This document shows, one piece after another, positions 7,487 to 7,739 of a stretch of 7,739 nt of DNA (position 1 is its first letter; each line of letters starts with the position of its first letter). The DNA is from an uncultured Xanthobacteraceae bacterium (GTDB lineage: Bacteria; Pseudomonadota; Alphaproteobacteria; Rhizobiales; Xanthobacteraceae). The stretch lies in the NCBI GenBank assembly GCA_955652195.1, contig CATPBC010000087.1:1-7739 (forward strand). The letters are read 5' to 3'. A program made the translations under genes and the position numbers. Under the pieces are notes generated by a model. The model saw nothing but the letters and a program-made list of their open reading frames with translations, was not told where the DNA came from and made no database searches.

Positions 7487-7535
7487 CCACCTCTGCGATG
7501 GACGGTGCAGCGCAGCATCACAGTCGCGGAGGTGG
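7487..7535. repeat. Inverted repeat with 12-base arms upstream of the secreted-protein gene
   Basis: CCACCTCTGCGA (7487-7498) and TCGCGGAGGTGG (7524-7535) are inverted copies matching at 11 of 12 positions. In plus-strand RNA the odd position would be a U-G wobble, so all 12 could pair around a 25-base loop. It ends 72 bases before the plus-strand ATG. If transcribed, it would form a strong hairpin in the 5' leader; if not, it could be a long operator. No T-run follows, so a terminator is unlikely. Confidence 0.5.
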
Positions 7536-7590
7536 CGGAACGCGCCCGCCGGAATCGCGTTGGCCGTGTCGCAGGGAGAAGGGTCTGGCC

Positions 7591-7600
7591 AGGGGAAGGA
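7591..7600 (+). promoter_or_regulatory. Strong ribosome-binding site for the plus-strand gene
   Basis: AGGGGAAGGA ends seven bases before the ATG at 7608. This purine-rich match with ideal spacing, together with the signal peptide that follows, is the main support for a real gene at the window edge. Confidence 0.75.
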
Positions 7601-7607
7601 CGCGTCC

Positions 7608-7739
7608 ATGCGATCGATCACCAGAAACATTGCTGTCCTGAGAATAGCCGTCAGCCTCGGCGTCCTCGGAATGGTTCTCGGGGCAACACTCGGCGCAACG
7701 AACTTGGCGCTCGCCGCCAAGGGAGGCGGCGAGCAGGAG
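7608..7739 (+). CDS. Exported protein of unknown function, N-terminal fragment (cut by window edge)
   Basis: The 44 visible codons encode a classical Sec signal peptide. The n-region is basic (MRSITRNIAVLR), the hydrophobic core is about residues 13-30 (IAVSLGVLGMVLGATLGA), and TNLALA provides an Ala-x-Ala site for signal peptidase I, with cleavage predicted after residue 36 before AKGGGEQE. No cysteine lipobox is present, so the product should be periplasmic, outer-membrane or secreted. The frame is open to the window end. The gene is divergent from the efflux operon and preceded by a strong ribosome-binding site. The mature part visible is eight residues, too few to name a family, and I do not recognise it. 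A link to efflux is not shown. Confidence 0.75.
   Translation, partial: MRSITRNIAVLRIAVSLGVLGMVLGATLGATNLALAAKGGGEQE

Larger units (their letters stand above)
7037..7607. other. Divergent intergenic spacer with several inverted repeats, no convincing gene
   Basis: This 571-base stretch separates the minus-strand efflux operon from the plus-strand secreted-protein gene, so it should hold both promoters. One minus-strand frame stays open right through it as an extension of the channel gene, and another for 73 codons (7490 to 7269, GTG start). Both translations are rich in Arg, Cys, Trp and His without domains or a signal, so I treat them as chance open frames of GC-rich DNA. The spacer contains four dyads (7147-7162, 7221-7247, 7394-7408, 7487-7535). 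An AT-rich ATATAAAAC near 7449-7457 could be part of a plus-strand -10 region, but I found no convincing -35. I see no tRNA, insertion sequence or terminator with a T-run. Confidence 0.6.

Noticed and set aside
7269..7490. 73-codon minus-strand reading frame in the divergent spacer
   Set aside because: It begins at a GTG with no Shine-Dalgarno, is rich in Arg, Cys and His, and shows no hydrophobic segment or motif. It overlaps another open frame on the same strand, so it is probably chance in GC-rich DNA.
1..7739. A new defence, mobile or CRISPR system
   Set aside because: I looked for transposase or integrase motifs, terminal repeats, regularly spaced repeats and RNA-like structures and found none. 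The coding content is accounted for by a known efflux family and one exported-protein fragment.

Overview
The window is GC-rich and uses long minus-strand reading frames. It reads as accessory envelope-transport DNA from a Gram-negative proteobacterium, most likely an alphaproteobacterium of the Hyphomicrobiales (rhizobia and relatives). That placement rests on base composition and protein flavour, not on a marker gene. The best-supported content is a tripartite RND drug-efflux system of the MdtABC (Pseudomonas MuxABC) type, with its own outer-membrane channel, all on the minus strand.

Layout in transcription order, from high to low coordinates: a NodT/OprM-type outer-membrane lipoprotein (7036 to 5438, probable GTG start); a 264-base gap; an MdtA-type periplasmic adaptor (5173 to 3824); a 38-base gap; a full-length MdtB-type RND transporter (3785 to 666); then, overlapping it by the four bases ATGA, the first 223 codons of an MdtC-type RND transporter (669 to 1), which runs off the window. 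The two different RND subunits side by side are the hallmark of the heterotrimeric MdtB/MdtC pumps. The adaptor links this inner-membrane pump to the lipoprotein channel, so the four genes together encode a complete envelope-spanning exporter. No regulator gene lies in the window.

On the right, 571 bases without a convincing gene (7037 to 7607) separate the efflux operon from a divergent plus-strand gene. That gene starts at 7608 with a good ribosome-binding site and encodes a signal peptide, but only 44 codons are visible. This spacer holds several inverted repeats, including a perfect 16-base palindrome and a 12-base interrupted stem just upstream of the divergent gene.

I see no RNA genes, insertion sequences, CRISPR arrays or frameshifts. 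The protein-coding part is a recognisable known system. The less ordinary points are small: the outer-membrane gene comes first in the operon; a perfect 15-base tandem duplication ends on the first base of the adaptor start codon; the adaptor leader holds a CTAATG repeat cluster; the divergent spacer is rich in dyads; and both the adaptor and the channel have long low-complexity C-terminal tails.
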